DNA of 14,750 nt from an uncultured bacterium (GTDB lineage Bacteria > Patescibacteriota > Minisyncoccia > Minisyncoccales > JAQTVQ01): NCBI GenBank assembly GCA_903839905.1, contig CAIMDX010000026.1, positions 1 through 14,750 on the forward strand, read 5' to 3'. Of this stretch, positions 13,262 through 14,750 are shown piece by piece (within the stretch, counting starts at the first letter, position 1; each line of letters starts with the position of its first letter). The position numbers and the translations under genes are program-made. The notes under the pieces were generated by a model that did not search any database, was not told where the DNA came from, and saw only the letters and a list, made by a program, of their open reading frames with translations.

Positions 13262-13380
13262 AAAATTTGCGAACACAAATTTTAGTTGATAGTTGTCAGC
13301 TCTTAGTTGTTAGAACTTAACGAATTTGTCTAAAAACTAAAAGCTGATAACTAACAACTATTTTGAGCAGTGCTCAAAAT
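13262..13380 (-). repeat. Complete heptamer-hairpin module between tRNA-Val(GAC) and tRNA-Ile(UAU)
   Basis: The same three parts as the module at 12376-12500. They are stem AAAATTTG/CAAATTTT (13262-13283), 32-bp heptamer arms (13284-13315 and 13328-13359, 27 of 32 paired), and stem ATTTTGAGC/GCTCAAAAT (13360-13380, loop AGT). Relative to the other copy, the third unit changes AGTTCTT to AGCTCTT and the opposite arm changes AAACTG to AAGCTG, keeping the base pair. Confidence 0.9.
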
Positions 13381-13381
13381 G

Positions 13382-13455
13382 TGGGCGCAGATGGACTCGA
13401 ACCATCGACCCCAGCTTTATAAGAGCTGTGCTCTAACCGACTGAGCTATGCGCCC
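13382..13455 (-). tRNA. tRNA-Ile(UAU)
   Basis: A 74-nt cloverleaf: acceptor GGGCGCA/TGCGCCC, A73, D stem GCTC/GAGC, anticodon stem-loop CAGCT-CTTATAA-AGCTG (anticodon UAU), T arm GATGG/CCATC. No CCA is encoded. This anticodon reads AUA directly; most bacteria use a CAU anticodon modified to lysidine. Confidence 0.93.
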
Positions 13456-13457
13456 GG

Positions 13458-13512
13458 AAAATTTGCGAAACGCAAATTTTAGTTCATGGCTTTTAGTTGT
13501 TAGTTTTTAGAC
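13458..13512 (-). repeat. Half copy of heptamer module upstream of tRNA-Ile
   Basis: Stem AAAATTTGCG/CGCAAATTTT (13458-13480, loop AAA) is followed by the 7-bp units AGTTCAT, GGCTTTT, AGTTGTT, AGTTTTT and AGAC. The second arm and the TTTTGAGC hairpin are missing. A tRNA-Ile fragment begins two bases later. Confidence 0.8.
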
Positions 13513-13513
13513 C

Positions 13514-13538
13514 GCTCTAACCGACTGAGCTATGCGCC
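13514..13538 (-). pseudogene. 25-bp duplicate of the tRNA-Ile 5' part
   Basis: All 25 bases match 13430-13454, which is the acceptor 5' strand (less its first base), D arm and start of the anticodon arm of tRNA-Ile(UAU). The rest of the tRNA is absent. It lies 58 bp upstream of the intact gene on the same strand, beyond a half heptamer module. It is most likely a recombination or slippage remnant. Confidence 0.8.
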
Positions 13539-13583
13539 TCTTATATCCGTTTTAAAAAATGAAATACTGCCAATGAGCTAAAT

Positions 13584-14750
13584 CTAGCTTTCTTTTTTCG
13601 TCTTAATACTGACTTTCTGAATCTCTTTCTTGACGGGTTTTTCTTTCTGGTTAATTATCATTTCAAATTCTTCCCTTTCAATGGTTTCTTTTTCTATTAA
13701 CACTTTAGCCACTTTTTCTAAAGTCTTCTTTTCCTTAGCTAAAATGTTCCGGGCTGTATTTTGCGCTTCTTTTATGATCTTTTCAACCTCTTTATCTATT
13801 TGGAAAGCAACCTGGTCCGAATAATTACGCGCTGTTTCAATTTCCTGGCCTAAAAACGGCGACTCTTCTTTTTGGCCAAACGAGATCGGCCCCAAGGAAG
13901 ACATACCAAAATCTTTTACCATTTTTCTGGCTAATAGTGAAGCCTTTTCCAGGTCATTGGTCGCGCCAGTGGTAATCTCTCCAAATTCCAGCTCTTCAGC
14001 GCACTGTCCGGCCAATAAAACCGCCAGTTCAGTTTGGAACTCCGATTTGGTCCTCATTTGCTTGGCTTCAGCAGGCATTTTTAAAGTGTAGCCGGCAGCC
14101 ATCCCTCTGGCGATAATGGAAATCTTTCTTACAGGCTCCGAATGCGGCAAAAAGGTAGAAGCTAAAGCATGGCCGGCCTCGTGATAAGCCGTAATCTTCT
14201 TTTCTTTTACTGATAGGATATGGCTCTTCCTTTCCGGGCCAAGTAAAACTTTTTCAATGGATTCTAAAAGTTCGTTTTGGAAAATTTGCGCTTTGTTTCG
14301 GCGGGCGGCCAATAAAGCTGCTTCATTGGCAACATTAGCCAATTCGGCTCCGGAAAAACCAGGCGTTCTTTCCGCCACTTCTCTTAAAACAACATTGGCA
14401 GCCAAGGGCTTGCCGCGAGTGTGGATTCTTAAAGCCTCTTCCCTCTCGTTGACATCAGGCAAATCCAAAATCACTTTTCGGTCAAATCGGCCCGGCCTTA
14501 ATAATGCCGGGTCCAAAACATCGGGACGATTAGTAGCCGCTAAAACGATTAATTTGTCATTCGGCTCAAACCCGTCCATCTCGGTAAGCATTTGGTTCAA
14601 GGTCTGCTCTCTTTCTTCGTGTCCGCCGCCAAAAGCCGGGCCCCTGACTTTGCCGATACTATCCAGTTCATCAATAAAGATCAAACAAGGCTGGTGTCTT
14701 TTTGCTGTGGCAAAAAGGTCCCTGATCCTGCTGGCTCCCACTCCCACGAA
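13584..14750 (-). CDS. ftsH: ATP-dependent zinc metalloprotease FtsH (5' part outside window)
   Basis: FtsH is a membrane-anchored AAA+ protease that degrades misfolded and regulatory membrane and soluble proteins. The visible 389 residues start just after the Walker A region (FVGVGASRIRDLF). They include Walker B CLIFIDELD, the second region of homology with NQMLTEMDGF and TNRPDVLDPALLRPGRFDR, and the zinc motif HEAGH (AYHEAGHAL) at about visible residue 190. The third zinc ligand is expected in ATNDLEKA. The C-terminus is a Lys/Glu-rich tail after a coiled region. The N-terminal membrane anchors lie beyond the right edge. The GTG at 14745-14747 is an internal Val codon, not the start. Confidence 0.98.
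   Translation of the reverse strand, partial: FVGVGASRIRDLFATAKRHQPCLIFIDELDSIGKVRGPAFGGGHEEREQTLNQMLTEMDGFEPNDKLIVLAATNRPDVLDPALLRPGRFDRKVILDLPDVNEREEALRIHTRGKPLAANVVLREVAERTPGFSGAELANVANEAALLAARRNKAQIFQNELLESIEKVLLGPERKSHILSVKEKKITAYHEAGHALASTFLPHSEPVRKISIIARGMAAGYTLKMPAEAKQMRTKSEFQTELAVLLAGQCAEELEFGEITTGATNDLEKASLLARKMVKDFGMSSLGPISFGQKEESPFLGQEIETARNYSDQVAFQIDKEVEKIIKEAQNTARNILAKEKKTLEKVAKVLIEKETIEREEFEMIINQKEKPVKKEIQKVSIKTKKES

Overview
The window looks like a chromosomal segment of a small-genome bacterium of the Candidate Phyla Radiation (Patescibacteria, Parcubacteria-like). This is inferred from several traits seen together: AT-rich tightly packed genes with few clear Shine-Dalgarno sites, a TsaD with long lineage-type insertions, a pair of small two-helix pilin-like proteins with signal peptides, tRNA genes that mostly lack an encoded CCA, and a serine recombinase abutting a tRNA gene. 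The genes read through with the standard code, so a UGA-recoding lineage is unlikely.

Left region (1-3864): an accessory island of about 3.6 kb is bounded by two 119-bp inverted repeats that differ at one base. It carries a large serine recombinase on the + strand. Divergent from it is a three-gene cargo on the - strand: an XRE-type regulator, a two-helix membrane protein, and a protein of unknown function. The right repeat covers the 3' end of the recombinase gene and the last three bases of tRNA-Glu(UUC). The left repeat carries a second copy of the recombinase C-terminal coding segment joined to a different tail. Inversion between the repeats would exchange the recombinase C-terminus. This is the best candidate here for an undescribed behaviour.

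Middle region (3961-6520): a + strand block of housekeeping genes. tsaD (tRNA t6A modification) overlaps a PrsW-like membrane protease gene by four bases, and a small heat-shock protein follows, ended by a strong terminator. tsaD carries an in-frame palindrome.

Right region (6568-14750): all genes are on the - strand. From the right edge these are partial ftsH, tRNA-Ile(UAU), tRNA-Val(GAC), rplS, tRNA-Leu(GAG), tRNA-Val(UAC), tRNA-Phe(GAA), tRNA-Gly(GCC), an MBL-fold hydrolase, a one-helix protein, gyrA, a methyltransferase, two pilin-like proteins, a terminator, and tRNA-Leu(UAG).

The tRNA spacers hold structured repeats. One is a composite module with a central hairpin built from 7-bp-periodic arms (AGTTNNT), flanked by two short hairpins at the tRNA ends, found in complete or half copies. 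Another is a cluster of three related palindromes beside tRNA-Gly. A 25-bp copy of the 5' part of tRNA-Ile lies next to one half module. These repeats are the second main point of interest.
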